From the NCBI GenBank assembly GCA_015178975.1, contig WHVD01000106.1, forward strand, positions 62,001 to 126,000: a DNA stretch of 64,000 nt, given 5' to 3'. Of this stretch, positions 53,466 to 63,674 are shown piece by piece. A program made the position numbers and the translations under genes. Position 1 is the first letter of the stretch. Each line of letters starts with the position of its first letter. This DNA comes from Hysterangium stoloniferum (taxonomy: Eukaryota; Basidiomycota; Agaricomycetes; Hysterangiales; Hysterangiaceae). Below the pieces are notes generated by a model. It did no database searches. It had not been told where the DNA came from and saw only the letters and a list, made by a program, of their open reading frames with translations.

Positions 53466-54440
53466 CTAAAGAGAGGATAATGGGTCAGGTTTGAGTGGGT
53501 ATGCTGTTTGAAAGTCAGTGATAATCTCTGTGGCATTCCCAAGTTCCATGGCCAAAATCCAAGATGTTTCTTCATCTGTGCCCTCATAGCCCACCCACTT
53601 GACCAAGTAAACCAGTTTACATGTGCATCAATGATTATCTATCTTTGAGTCTAAAATTTGTGAGATTTCAAACTTGGGTTCTCTGTCTATAATGACTGGA
53701 TGGGGTGGAGGTTGCATGTGGTCTGGGATAGTGTTAGCAGTGCAGGGTTCTAACATAGAGACATGAAATACTGGGTGTACTGTGCAAATACTGTCCAGGA
53801 GCCAAAAGGACCATGATACAGAGCCAGCTTGTGCTATAATTTTAAATGGACCTAAATACTTTTCAGCAAGTTTTTTAGATGGATGGGTAGTCCAGAAGAA
53901 TCAAGCTTTAACAAAAATATGGTCACCAATCTTAAAGTTAGGTGGCAGAATCTGGTGTTGGTCCACTGAATGTTCATATTGTTCTTGCATGGATGTTATC
54001 ACTTTCTGGAGTTCTTGCTGGAGTTCATCAAGGTCTGTGACAAACTCTTGAGCATGGGTGGAGGCAAGGTTCTGTTCTGGGTGTACAGTGATATTTGGAT
54101 TATAACCTTTATTTGCAAAGAAAGGGGAAACACCAGTAGTGGGAGATGGTGCATTGTTGTATGCAAATTCTGCAAGGGGCAACAGGGATTTTCAATTGTC
54201 CTGTTGATAGTTGCAATATACATATGTGAAGGTATTGTTCCAATGTCTGATTGACAAACTTGGTTTGTCTGTCACTTTCTGGGTGATATCCAGACATAAA
54301 GTGTAACTTCATGTCCAAGGATTTTCTGAATGATCTAAAGAAATGAGATACAAACTTGAAACCTCAGTTGGAAGTTATGTGGGATGGGACTCTGTTCTTA
54401 GAAAATTCATGGATAATGAAAGGTGTAAGACTAGTATCTG
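53466..54440 (-). pseudogene. Chromovirus integrase C-terminal part and chromodomain
   Basis: From the right: IHEFSKNRVPSHIT, LDMKLHFMSGYHPESDRQTK and FVNQTLEQYL form the end of the integrase core, with the catalytic Glu position apparently altered (ESDRQTKFVN where ETDGQTERVN is usual). Then come PLAEFAYNNAPSPTTGVSPF and GDHIFVKA, the GPY/F-type C-terminal module. After it LVKWVGYEGTDEETSWI at 53580-53630 is a chromodomain, which in this group steers integration toward modified histones. The stop is at 53468-53466. Several frame changes occur. Confidence 0.8.
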
Positions 54441-54765
54441 CTGCAGGTGTAGACAGACACTAAAATGAGTGATGGGGAATAAAACCACTACTGTATTGAA
54501 ATCCACATGTACATAATATATACTAGTGGAGAACAATGGGATGTGAGCAACAATGGGATGTGGACTACAATAGGATGTGGACTACAATGGGATGTGGACT
54601 ACAATAGAATGTGGACTACAATGGGATGTGGACTACAATGGGATGTGGACTACAATGGGATGTGGACTACAATGGGACGTGGACAACAATAGAACTAATT
54701 ATTACCAAATCACAGTGTAGGGAGTCTCACTCCCTTACAAAGGTTCTGCTAACTGCATGGACATA
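54441..54765. repeat. 17-bp minisatellite and unassigned insert in the integrase region
   Basis: About nine units of AATGGGATGTGGACTAC (54533-54690) lie in a stretch that interrupts the integrase coding trail between MQLAEP and IHEFSK. The stretch looks inserted, but no clean target duplication was seen. Confidence 0.75.
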
Positions 54766-56395
54766 CAGTGACTCAAAAAACCCTTTGCATGTTTTGTACT
54801 TCAGACTTATATCCCTGATAACTCAAAGAATAAAAATGCAAAAATATCAAGAATATTTTTGAATATGCTCTATCATATCTAGATTATGGAAGTATGGTGC
54901 CATTACATAATCTCCAAATATGGAAATATTACAAATATTTATATACAAGAGACTCATGCGAAAGGTTTTTTTGCCGGCAACTTTGATGACTATAAATGCT
55001 TATAGTCATGTGACCTTGTTGATTGTTTACCTCCAATTAGGTTCATATTAACAAAATCATGTGATGTCACATGACCATGTTGTACTGGAGTATAAATATA
55101 TCACCTTTAGCAACTAGTAATACCCCAATTCCCAAGATGTGCACTTTGTCTCTTGCCAGCCAGAATCATATCCTCTCGCTGCTTGATGCTGGTCATTCAG
55201 CTAGCCACATTGCAGTTTATACTGGTCATAGCATTGGCACAGTCTCAAAGCTTCACTTTAAGCATTGTTCTCATCTCCCTAAGTCCATTGGTGGTCATCT
55301 CCCAAAGCTATCCCCTACCAACATTCACTATGCACAGCATCTCATCAGCTCTGGGAAGGCTGACACTGCTGTTGATGTGACCAAAGCCCTTAGAAATCTC
55401 ACCAACAGTCCATTTCTACCCAAACTGTGCACAATAATCTCAAGATGGTTGGGATGAAGGCTGTGATGAAGAAGAAAAATGCCCTTCTTAGCAAGAAGTA
55501 TAGGAAGGCAAGGATGGACTTTGCTATAGCACATCAGCATTGGATTGGTGAGGACTGGAAGAAGGTGGTGTGGTCTGATGAAACCAAAATCAACAGGTTG
55601 GGGTCAGATGGGAGGAAGTGGGTCTGGAAAAAGACTGGGGAGGGCTTGAGTAACAGGCTGGTTCAGGGGACTCAGAAGTTTGGAGGAGGATCTGTGATGA
55701 TATGGGGGTGTATGCTGTGGGAAGGACCTGGGTAGGCTTGCAAGATAGATATGCAGATGGATGGAGACCTTTATCTCAAGATTATGGAGGAGGACCTTCA
55801 AGCCAGCCTCAACTATTATGGAAAATCTGTGGATGATGTCATCTTCCAGCAAGATAATCACCCCAAGCATACTTGCAAGAAGGCCCAGACTTGATTCAAA
55901 ATAATAATTTCAATGTCCTCCCATGGACAGCATAGTCTCCAGACCTCAACCCCATTGAACACTTGTGGGATCATATCAAGAGGAGGCTGGGGGAGCATCA
56001 GGTTGAACCAAAAGAGATACTGGAGTTGTGGGAAAGGGTGGAGGAGGAGTGGAACAAGATTGATGCAGAGGTGTGTCAGAATTTGATTGAGAGTATGCCT
56101 AGGAGGGTTGCAGCTGTGTTGAAGGCAAAGGGTGGCTATACCAAGTACTGAATATAAGTAGTTTTGTGGGTCAGAGTGGTCAGCAAAAAACCCTTTGCAT
56201 GAGTCTCTTGTATATAAATATTTGTAATATTTCCATATTTGGAGCTTATGTAATGGCACCATACTTCCATAATCTAGATATGATAGAGCATATTCACAAA
56301 TATTCTTGATATTCTTTCACTTTTATTCTTTGAGTTATCAGGGATATACAGTAAGTCTGAAGTACAAAACATGTGAAGGGTTTTTTGAGTCACTG
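54766..56395 (+). mobile_element. Tc1/mariner-type element, complete
   Basis: 1630 bp from CAGTGACTCAAAAAACCC to GGGTTTTTTGAGTCACTG with TA on both sides (54764-54765, 56396-56397). Terminal repeats are about 210 bp (54766-54975, 56185-56395). Each has an inverted copy of the tip motif at its inner border (CATGCGAAAGGTTTTTTTGC near 54956; CAAAAAACCCTTTGCATG near 56183). It is inserted in the integrase region of the chromovirus. Confidence 0.9.
55137..56151 (+). pseudogene. Tc1-type transposase, frameshifted
   Basis: The start is MCTLSLASQNHILSLLDAGH followed by SASHIAVYTGHSIGTVSKLH, a paired-like helix-turn-helix. After a shift near 55430 comes MVGMKAVMKKKNALLSKKYR and the first catalytic Asp in VVWSDETKINRLGSDG. 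55735-55900 gives IFQQDNHPKHTCKKA for the second Asp. A further shift near 55900 leads to LNPIEHLWDHIKRRLG-type sequence with the catalytic Glu (55945-55990) and the end ESMPRRVAAVLKAKGGYTKY at 56151. Two or more shifts and a TAG near 55735 make it inactive. Confidence 0.85.
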
Positions 56396-56397
56396 TA

Positions 56398-57154
56398 ATG
56401 GTATCATATATGGGGATGAAAATACCTTGCTTGGAGAATCTGTCAACAATGACTAGTATTTCAGAAAAGCCTTCAGAGTCTGGTAGGTGTCCAATTAAAT
56501 CCATAGAGATGGAATTCCACAGTATTCTGGTACCAGGAGTTGCTTCAGAAGGCTGGATGGCTTGTGATGCTGTGATTTGGAGCATAAACAAGTGATGCAA
56601 GATTTACAATAGTGCTTAACAATAACAAAACCTTGGAGTCCAGGCCAAGTATGTATATTCTCTGCATAACATTGATAGAGTCTTGTTGAGCCCAAAATGT
56701 CCTGGAAGTGGGTGATTGATCATGTTTGTACGGGAAGATTCTGAGGCAGAGGCTGTTAGAGTCTGGTATATAAATGCAATCATCAACTCTAATAAAACCA
56801 TGCTGGTCTTGGGACCACTGGGGCTGGCTGGGGTCCACAGGGGTATCGGGATGTGCCTTGGTTACCAGGTCTAGTGGAATTACAGATAGAATATCTTGAT
56901 GTAAAAACTCAATATCCATAATGATAATTCCACACATGACTGGATGAATGAGGTAAGTAGCATAGACTGATGTGGTAAGTTGCAAATTCGTGAATATGGG
57001 TTTCAACTTGTGTGGGTTTGCCATGCGATAGTTGTTACTCCCCTCTTTGGGATAAATGTCCCATTGTCTAGTCAAATCATTGGGTTTTCCACCAAGGTGG
57101 CCAGGTCAAAAATGGATGATCATATTAAAGGCAGATAGGTATTCAGAACACCAA
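56398..57154 (-). pseudogene. Chromovirus integrase zinc finger and core, RNase H end
   Basis: From the right the strand resumes after the MITE with WCSEYLSAFNMIIHF and PGHLGGKPNDLTRQWDIYPK (end of RNase H). It then passes YIPDSNSLCLRI and the HHCC zinc finger region (CKSCITCLCSKSQHHKP) to SISMDLIGHLPDSEGFSEIL and VIVDRFSKQGIFIPI, which contain the first two catalytic Asp residues of the integrase core. It is cut by the Tc1 element at 56397. Frame changes occur near 56700 and 56600. Confidence 0.8.
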
Positions 57155-58025
57155 GGAGGATAGTCACACTTCATTGAATATACAAAAATTTATGGAAAAG
57201 TCCTCATATTTTTAAGTGAGACTATTTCCTTTGGCTATGACTATATGTTTTAGGAGTTTATATTTCATTACCCCAAAATTTCATCTTTAAAACCTGTATA
57301 CTCTTTTAAAATATGCACAAATGTCATGGTTAACTGTTACAACCAGAATTCTTGCCAGACTCCAGGCACTAACGTATACACACCTGTGCCCTATATGCAC
57401 CAATTGTCAGTTTACTGGAATTCCCACCAGACTCCGTACGTCAGACTTGTCCATGCTCAACTTCACTACATTGTGTATCAGTCACCGGAATACCTGCCAG
57501 ACTCCATCCCTGTCTATGTTCAACCTCATCCCACGCATCAGTCACCAGACCCCACTCGGAAATCCCATCATCCCTCTAACTGAGCCCTGTTCCTGTTTTA
57601 GTCAAATGACCTTACTACTGGATTTCCTGGAGGTTTCTCCAGAAACCCTGCATGTATGCACCCTTAACATTAACCAAAATTATTTGGGTTATGACTTAAT
57701 TTTTGGGATGAGATGCATTCTCTAGTATCTCTGTGACTTTTAAAATGACCACAAACATTATAGTTAACCAAATTGTTTACTTTAGAAAGTTAACCAGAAC
57801 TATCTGGCCAACCAATCCATGTTGTGGAATTTATCCCCAAAAGGATAATCTATATATATTTGTTTGACTAACTTTTGTCAGATACAAGATAAATATTAAT
57901 ATTTCCTTATTCTCCAGAGTATCACCTGATAGACTGAATTTGATTAAATATTAATTCTACAACCAACAATATAAATATATATACTTAAGTGGACAAATAA
58001 CTTTTAAAGTTTTGGGTTATCCTCC
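57155..58025. mobile_element. MITE copy 1 (GGAGGATA termini), with nested solo LTR
   Basis: Begins GGAGGATAG and ends TTATCCTCC, flanked by a 3-bp duplication CAA (57152-57154, 58026-58028). It interrupts RNase H between HWQA and WCSEYL. Away from the nested LTR (57335-57669) it matches copy 2 at 59666-60285. No coding capacity. TIRs are only 8-9 bp. Confidence 0.8.
57335..57669. repeat. Solo LTR of the chromovirus family (copy 3), inside the MITE
   Basis: TGTTACAACCAG to CCCTTAACA, flanked by TTAAC (57330-57334, 57670-57674). It is in reverse orientation to the other copies: its complement starts TGTTAAGGGTGCATAC and has GGTTTCTGGAGAAACC as at 62923-62938. It is shorter than the others and lacks the GACTTGGCTTC block. 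Confidence 0.85.
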
Positions 58026-59041
58026 CAAGCTTGCCAGTGGGTCAAAGGTTTCATGGTCGAAAGATATTCCAGGTTCTTGTGATATGTAACAATGTCAATT
58101 GGAATTCCCACACCCTCCAAATAGTGTCTCCATGCCTTGAAAGCTTCAAAAATTGTAAGAAGTTCTTGGTCACAGATGTCATAACTGAGCTCCAGTCCAG
58201 TAAAGGTCTGGGAGAGAAAAGCAACCAGGCACATTTCTCCATCAGAGTCCTGGATAGACAAAATGGCTCCCAACACATAATCTGAGGCATCTGTTTCAAT
58301 GATGAGTGGGAGGCCTGGTTTACAATGCAAAAGAATAGGAGCTGAAGAAAAATAATCTTTTATAAGATTAAAAGTGGCACAACACTTATCCTTGAAATTC
58401 CATGGAACATCCTTACAAGTGAGATGAGTAAGGGGGACCATGATTTTGGAATATTCATGGATAAACTGTCAGTAAAAATTGGCAAACCTGAGGAAGGATT
58501 GTATATCTTTAACCTTTCAGGATTCAGGCCAATCTTTGATGACTTGTACTTTGGCTTCATCCATCTGGAGTCTGTCAGGTCCCATGATGAAACCCAAGTA
58601 TTCCATGGAGTCTGTGTGAAAAGTATATTTTTTACCATTTGCAAAACATCCATGTTGCTAGAGTCTTCAGAGAACCTTACAGACTTGTTTGTCATGTGCT
58701 ACAGGATCCTTGGAGTAGATAAGAATGTTCTCCAAATAAACAATGACACATACATCAAGCATGTCAGAGAAGATATCATTGATAAAGTGTTGAAAAACAG
58801 ATGGAGAATTGATTAGCCCAAAAGGCATTATCAACCATTCAAAAGCTCCATAATGGGTCCAAAATATGGTTTTCCACTCATCTTCCTCAGCAATCCAGAC
58901 CAAGTGGTAGGCATGTTTGCAGTCTATCTTAGTATAGATCTGGGCATTCTGTGGAGTGTTGAGTAGATTGGAAATAATCAGGAGTGGATACTTACCTTTC
59001 CATGTGACAGTATTGAGTCCATGGAAGTCAACACATAGTCT
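58026..59041 (-). pseudogene. Chromovirus reverse transcriptase and RNase H
   Basis: From the right: LRLCVDFHGLNTVTWKGKYP (start of the RT core, normally with VDYRxLN), KIDCKHAYHLVWIAEEDEW, FEWLIMPFGLINSPSVFQHF and VIVYLENILIYSKD. The last is the catalytic block with E in place of the first D of YLDDILIYS, so activity would be lost. After a shift near 58700-58440 RNase H follows: LPLIIETDASDYVLGAILSI, FTGLELSYDICDQELLTIFE and AFKAWRHYLEGVGIP. The frame ends at the MITE. Confidence 0.85.
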
Positions 59042-59049
59042 AAGGAGGA

Positions 59050-59660
59050 TATCTGAAAACTATTAAGTATACTTAATCCCAGAAAAGATTTCAGAGTGCA
59101 AAAAAAACCTATACGTTTCACGAAGAATGGGGCACAGATCTGACCCAGTGTCAGAGTGAAAGTACTCCTTCAGGATGGTCGGCATCCATCTGTGCCTCGT
59201 CGATCACAACGAATAGAGGTGCGAATCCCACTGGAAATAAGTCTTTCCTTTTATTCATAAACTGTTTTAGCATGGAATTGATACTTGTGATCATGATATT
59301 AGTGTCAGCGTGCTGAATGGATCAAAGGATTGTCATCACCCTCCTGGGACGAGTGGGGTGGCAAAGCTTGAGCAAGAACCCATCGTCATCAAGCTACCAT
59401 AGCATCTGTGTTAAAAGGAAGGTATTTCACAAGTTGCTTCAGGACAAAGACGTGTGCAAACAACAACATTGCGAAGACGCGGTCTGCAGGTTTAGCGTTT
59501 TTGCTATGCCCATCACTGTCTCCTGTGTTCCAGGTGCTCATAGTTTGCAACATTTTCGTTGCTACATTGAAGTCGCTGGAGCCAGATGCTGGCCCTCCTG
59601 TGTTTTTGCATGAAATATAAAGGCCCCAATTCCAGCAAAAACCGTCAAGTGAAAGGCATG
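59050..59660 (-). pseudogene. P-loop NTPase-like gene fragment (DEAQ type)
   Basis: Minus-strand pieces are VFVLKQLVKYLPFNTDAMVA, then across two stops RWVLAQALPP, then PLFVVIDEAQMDADHPEG, then in the next frame DTGSDLCPILRETYRFF. Hydrophobic-VIDEAQ is a Walker B motif, and the order recalls NTPase proteins that are abundant in mushroom genomes (some linked to Crinkler-like or HS-type proteins). No Walker A was found, and several stops and shifts are present. It abuts the truncated RT of the chromovirus. Confidence 0.5.
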
Positions 59661-59665
59661 TTTTA

Positions 59666-60285
59666 GGAGGATAGTCACAAATCATTGAATACACAAAATT
59701 TTATGAAAAACTCCTCATATTTTTAAGTGAGACTATTTCTCCTGGCTATGACTACATGTTTTAGGGATTTATATTTCATTAACCCAAAATTTCATCTTTA
59801 AGACTTGTACACTCACTTAAAATATGCACAAATGTCATGATTATACAAGATTATCTGGGTTGTTACCTAATCTTTGGGATAAAATACATTCTCTAGTATC
59901 TCCATGACTTTTAAAATGTCCACAAACATTATAGTTAACCAAAATTACTTGGGTTATGACTTAATCTTTGGGATAAGATGGGTTCTCTTGTATATTATGC
60001 AAACTTTCAAATATAGTTCATATAATTTAAATTTATTTGGTTTAGAAAGTTAACCAGAACTATCTGGCCAACCAATCCATGTTGTGGAATTTATCCCCAA
60101 AAGGATAATCTATATATGTTTGTTTGACTAACTTTTGTCAGATACAAGATAAATATTAATATTTTTTTATTCTCCAGAATATTATCTGATAGACTGAATT
60201 TGCTTAAATATTAATTCTACAACAAACAATATAAATATATATACTTTAGCAGACAAATAACTTTTAAAATTTTGGGTTATCCTCC
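59666..60285. mobile_element. MITE copy 2 (GGAGGATA termini)
   Basis: 620 bp from GGAGGATAG to TTATCCTCC, flanked by TTA (59663-59665, 60286-60288). High similarity to copy 1 at both ends (CTCATATTTTTAAGTGAGAC; CTGGCCAACCAATCCATGTT). Internal part has a partial repeat of GGGTTATGACTTAATCTTTG. Confidence 0.8.
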
Positions 60286-60288
60286 TTA

Positions 60289-60407
60289 CTCAAGCCAGAG
60301 ATACCGAATAGATGGCTGGAAAGAACAATATTAGGATTAGCTGTCTTTACAATTGTGCGGATGCCAAGAACACTGTATCATTGATGAACAACCTTTCAAT
60401 CTGCTTG
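60289..60407. other. Short unassigned stretch
   Basis: Flank of a solo LTR insertion; together with 61054-61120 it may be one former sequence. No family recognised. Confidence 0.3.
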
Positions 60408-61048
60408 TGTGAAGGGTATGCATATATGCATGATTGGACAGTGGAATAATATACATATTATAGTACTTTATTATCTAGTTTCTATTCCTTTTCCTTAATT
60501 CTCTATATCTTTCGAGCATACCCGTATTTCTTAGTTCGAAGTCTTGTGTATACCTATGGGCGCTCTTGGCGCCAAAAGACAGACACTTTTTACCCAGCAG
60601 ACACCACCTCATAATGACCCAGATGTTGAATAGCGAGAGGTGTCAAGGGTAACGTCTCAGCTACTTATAAAGGTAGCAACTTCTTGTGTACTAATAATCT
60701 TTGGACTCAAACCGCGAAGGTCAAGTCCCACTCTCAATTCTTTGCACTCATCGACACTCTAGTCGATTCGCGCTGCTATATCTCTACCTCTGATATTCAG
60801 TCTTTCGCTGATTATCTTTCTTACTTCTAGCTACAAGTTGTACCGTAAAGGTCAACTCTTCTTTTCTCCGGTCCTTATCATCACGAGCAACTGTACAGTT
60901 GCTCTTGTGATGTGTAGTGCGTCTCTTTACTAGTACTATCAGTCTAGTAATCTACAGTATTGTACAGGACGGTCAATACTTAATAATAGTAGTTGAATAA
61001 ATACTATTCCTCGTACATTGAGCGGTCAGAATCTATCGACTCTTCACA
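60408..61048. repeat. Solo LTR of a further retroelement
   Basis: 641 bp from TGTGAAGGG to CTCTTCACA, flanked by GCTTG (60403-60407, 61049-61053). It contains a TATA-like ACTTATAAAGG (60661-60671), a hairpin GAGCAACTGTACAGTTGCTC (60885-60904) and AATAAATACT near 61000. Confidence 0.85.
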
Positions 61049-61053
61049 GCTTG

Positions 61054-61290
61054 TTGTCCACATGCCTGCCGAGGTTGTGAAGGAGAAGAATTGGATCAAG
61101 GGGCAGATAAACGCTGAGGTCTGACGATATTCACCACATACCTCAGTGAAATTTATTCACTCACTGAGGTATGTGCACAATCATGTGCTTTCATTCTATT
61201 ACTTATAAACATTTTGTAGATGCATATATAGGTACTTAATATATAATGAAAGTTATTCACTCACTGAGACACATATACTCAATCCAGCAA
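61054..61290. repeat. Unassigned stretch with a strong hairpin
   Basis: CACATACCTCAGTGA and TCACTGAGGTATGTG (61134-61175) form a 15-bp stem with a 12-nt loop. TTCACTCACTGAG recurs at 61256. No gene seen. Confidence 0.5.
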
Positions 61291-61412
61291 AGGAAAAAGA
61301 AAAAAGAAAAAGAGAAGAACTGAGGGGGGCTATGTCTTGCCAAACACATTTGAGGTGTCAATGAATTTTCCTAGAGCAGTGAGCCCTTTATGGGTTCTGA
61401 GGATGGTGGAGG
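61291..61412 (-). repeat. LINE 3'-end stub
   Basis: Reverse complement parallels 2325-2425: TAAAGGGCTCACTGCTCTAG and TGACACCTCAAATG-type sequence ending in the CCCCCCTCAGTTCTTCTC tract. Only about 120 bp remain. Confidence 0.7.
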
Positions 61413-62040
61413 GTTAGCTAGGTGACCATGACAATGCAAGGTCACCAGTGTCCACTGGAGCACCACTGGGCAGACCACCACCTTATCACTCACTGCAATC
61501 AGTTGTCTCCAAAGATCAAACTTTGTCAGCTAAGGTAGAGGGTGGCTAGGGGAAATGGACTGTAACGGTTTCGAGCCGACAAAAGCTTTCATCAGGGGGA
61601 TACCGCTACCCCTACCATTTCACCCTTCCAGAGTTACTGTTTAGGAGTCTACTACTGAGCCTGAGAACCAAAGGGAGTGATAAGATAATGGACTCATGCC
61701 ATCCTACATGTGCAACAAAATCCTGAGAATCTTGAGACCCAATGGTAGGTAGTATACGGTTGGGCAGTACACCTGTCAGGAGAGGGAGGCTTCAACCCGC
61801 AATCTGTGATCACTGAAGCTGACAGGTCATGGAGTGGGCCAGCAGGTTTCCCTGCTGGGTCGACTGTTGATGTCCATGCAGCAAGACAATGGTGGATGGT
61901 TATGTGTCAGTGGTTGCCTCATATAATCTGTGCAGAGTTCGAATGTCTTAAACTCACTGAATCTTCTAATACCCCAACATGACCTCACTTCCTGGCAAGC
62001 TCCCTGCTAGGCTTCAGAATCACCAACTATACAAGGAGCC
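61413..62040. other. No recognisable gene
   Basis: No coding relic or repeat shared with the rest of the window was recognised. Confidence 0.35.
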
Positions 62041-62054
62041 TATTCCATGGTATT

Positions 62055-62899
62055 AGAAATGGAGGCTGCAGCTAAGTCCACCCCACTGGGAAAGGAAGGT
62101 GATGACTCTGAAAGGAAAAAAACAAGTAGTCTTTGATAGAGTTGTAGTGTTGGAAGGACTGTTGGATAGGGCCCACACAACCGTTGCACTGGAGGTGGCA
62201 TCTGCGAATAATATCGAGGATAGGTTCAAGATTGGACAGATGTACTTCAACCATTACATTTGATATTGTAAGCTATGATGTCATGACTCTCCTGCTTCCA
62301 AACTGGCATTTGAAACCCTCGATAGTTAGGAAATATAAAGATCATACTCCAACACCCTCAGAGCACCCTTCCAGGCCATCATTTGATGCTCTGAAGCAGG
62401 TGATACCAGGTGAACTGAAGGAACCACCTAAGGACCAGTCTGTCATGAAGAAGCTTGCGAGTATTACCCCTCCCTTATTATTTCCCCAGCTTATAAACTT
62501 CCTTATTTTGCATTTCTAAGGCCTTGTTACGAGATGGATACCAATGCATGATAACCCATAAATATGACTTCAACAGTGTAAGGGAAAATGAGGAGGTAAA
62601 GAAGCTGATCACCCAATTCCATGAAGGCATTCTAAATACCCAATGTGCACATATTTTCCCATCATCAACAAATGCAAACACCAGTGATAGTGGGGGACAT
62701 GGGGTTGGGGTAAGGTCATACCATCATTTCACAAACACATCTAACTATATATCTACAAATATAGAAAGAGTACACTGCTACAATTTGGACAATAATTGAG
62801 CATATATGTGACCCTCCTTAAGGACCTCAATGATGCAAATATCCACCATCTCAAGAACATTATGACACTGGAGCCTATCTTTCATGATTGGTTTGACAC
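62055..62899 (+). pseudogene. HNH-nuclease-like gene, cut by an LTR
   Basis: Pieces in order are QVVFDRVVVLEGLLDRAHTT, then RKYKDHTPTPSEHPSRPSFD, then LLRDGYQCMITHKYDF. After these come ILNTQCAHIFPSSTNAN and LKNIMTLEPIFHDWFD. C-A-H-I-x-P-x-S/T-x-N with an upstream R-D-x-x-C-x-x-T is the core of fungal HNH_2-type nucleases, in which the His and Asn bind the metal, and the last piece matches the usual N-x-x-L-x-x-x-x-H-x-x-F-D downstream helix. Frames change between pieces, partly by candidate introns (GTAAGCTATG near 62266). The gene is broken off at 62900 by the LTR of the second chromovirus. Confidence 0.6.
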
Positions 62900-63674
62900 T
62901 GTTAAGGTGCATGCCAGGCTTAGTGGAGGGTTTCTGGAGAAACCTGCAGATAATCCAGTAGGACTTGGCTTCAGCTTATAGGCTGTGCCCTCGCAAGATT
63001 GTGGTGTCCAATTTCAGACAGGCAGATGGGAATCCCATGGAGGCCGAGGGGTCAGGTGGTGATGGGTCGGAGGTCGAGCGATAAATAGGTCAGAGCCCAT
63101 GCCAATGAGGTAAATAGTGGTGTGTTTCAAAGAGAGGAATAGAGTGGAAAATATACTGAGATTACTGGGAAGATCTAAGCTGATTTCCTGACTGGATTGT
63201 ATGTACAATGTCTGCCAGACTATATAGACTGTGGAATGTATGTTATACCAAATCCAGTAATAATAAAATCCTAAACAAGTAATCATGAAACAAGATGAGT
63301 AAACACCAAACTAGGTATTAGGAACAGAACAGAACAGAGGCAGAGTCTGAAACATGACAGGTCATTAGACCATAACAGGAATGGGGCTCAGTTAGAGAGC
63401 TGTTGGGTTATCCAGGTGGAGCCCAGTGACTGGTTTGTGGAATGGGGTCAGACATAGACAGGCTTTGATGTGCATGGGTCCCAGTGGGGTCCAGGGACTG
63501 ATGCGTGGGTCCCAGTGGGGTCCAGTGACTGATGTGTGAGACACAGAGGGTCAGGCATAGACAGGCTTGATGTCTGGGTCCCAGTGGGTTATTTGGTTTA
63601 GCTGTAACTTGATATAGCGAGTTGGGTGCATGTAGGATAGGGTCCAGATCCCGGTGGGCTTTCTGGTCCTAACA
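62900..63674 (-). repeat. LTR of a second chromovirus running off the window
   Basis: TGTTAAGGTGCATGCC to TGGTCCTAACA, 775 bp. Contains GGACTTGGCTTCAGCTTATA and several GGGTCCCAGTGGGGTCCAG-type repeats. Followed by GTACCCTCCCTTTATGCCAA, the same inner flank as at 51547 plus 52142. Confidence 0.85.

Larger units (their letters stand above)
45042..59041 (-). mobile_element. Ty3/gypsy chromovirus, nested and 5'-truncated
   Basis: The coding strand is minus. The 3' LTR is at 45042-45271 plus 51361-51546 (split by copia B) and is followed inward by a purine tract (AAAGGGAGGGT, minus). An antisense ORF then occupies 52316-53290. Pol follows as chromodomain (53466-53640), integrase (about 53900-54440 and 56398-57154), RNase H (57120-57154 and 58026-58441) and reverse transcriptase (58441-59041). 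Insertions inside it are a solo LTR at 51554, a Tc1 at 54766 and a MITE at 57155, each with its own target duplication. The element stops at about 59041 inside the RT, so gag, protease and 5' LTR are missing. The pol frames are full of stops. Confidence 0.8.

Noticed and set aside
60720..60830. Retroviral-type protease (ALIDTLVDSRCY)
   Set aside because: The resemblance is short, the frame stops soon after, and the stretch lies inside a solo LTR with a clean GCTTG duplication.
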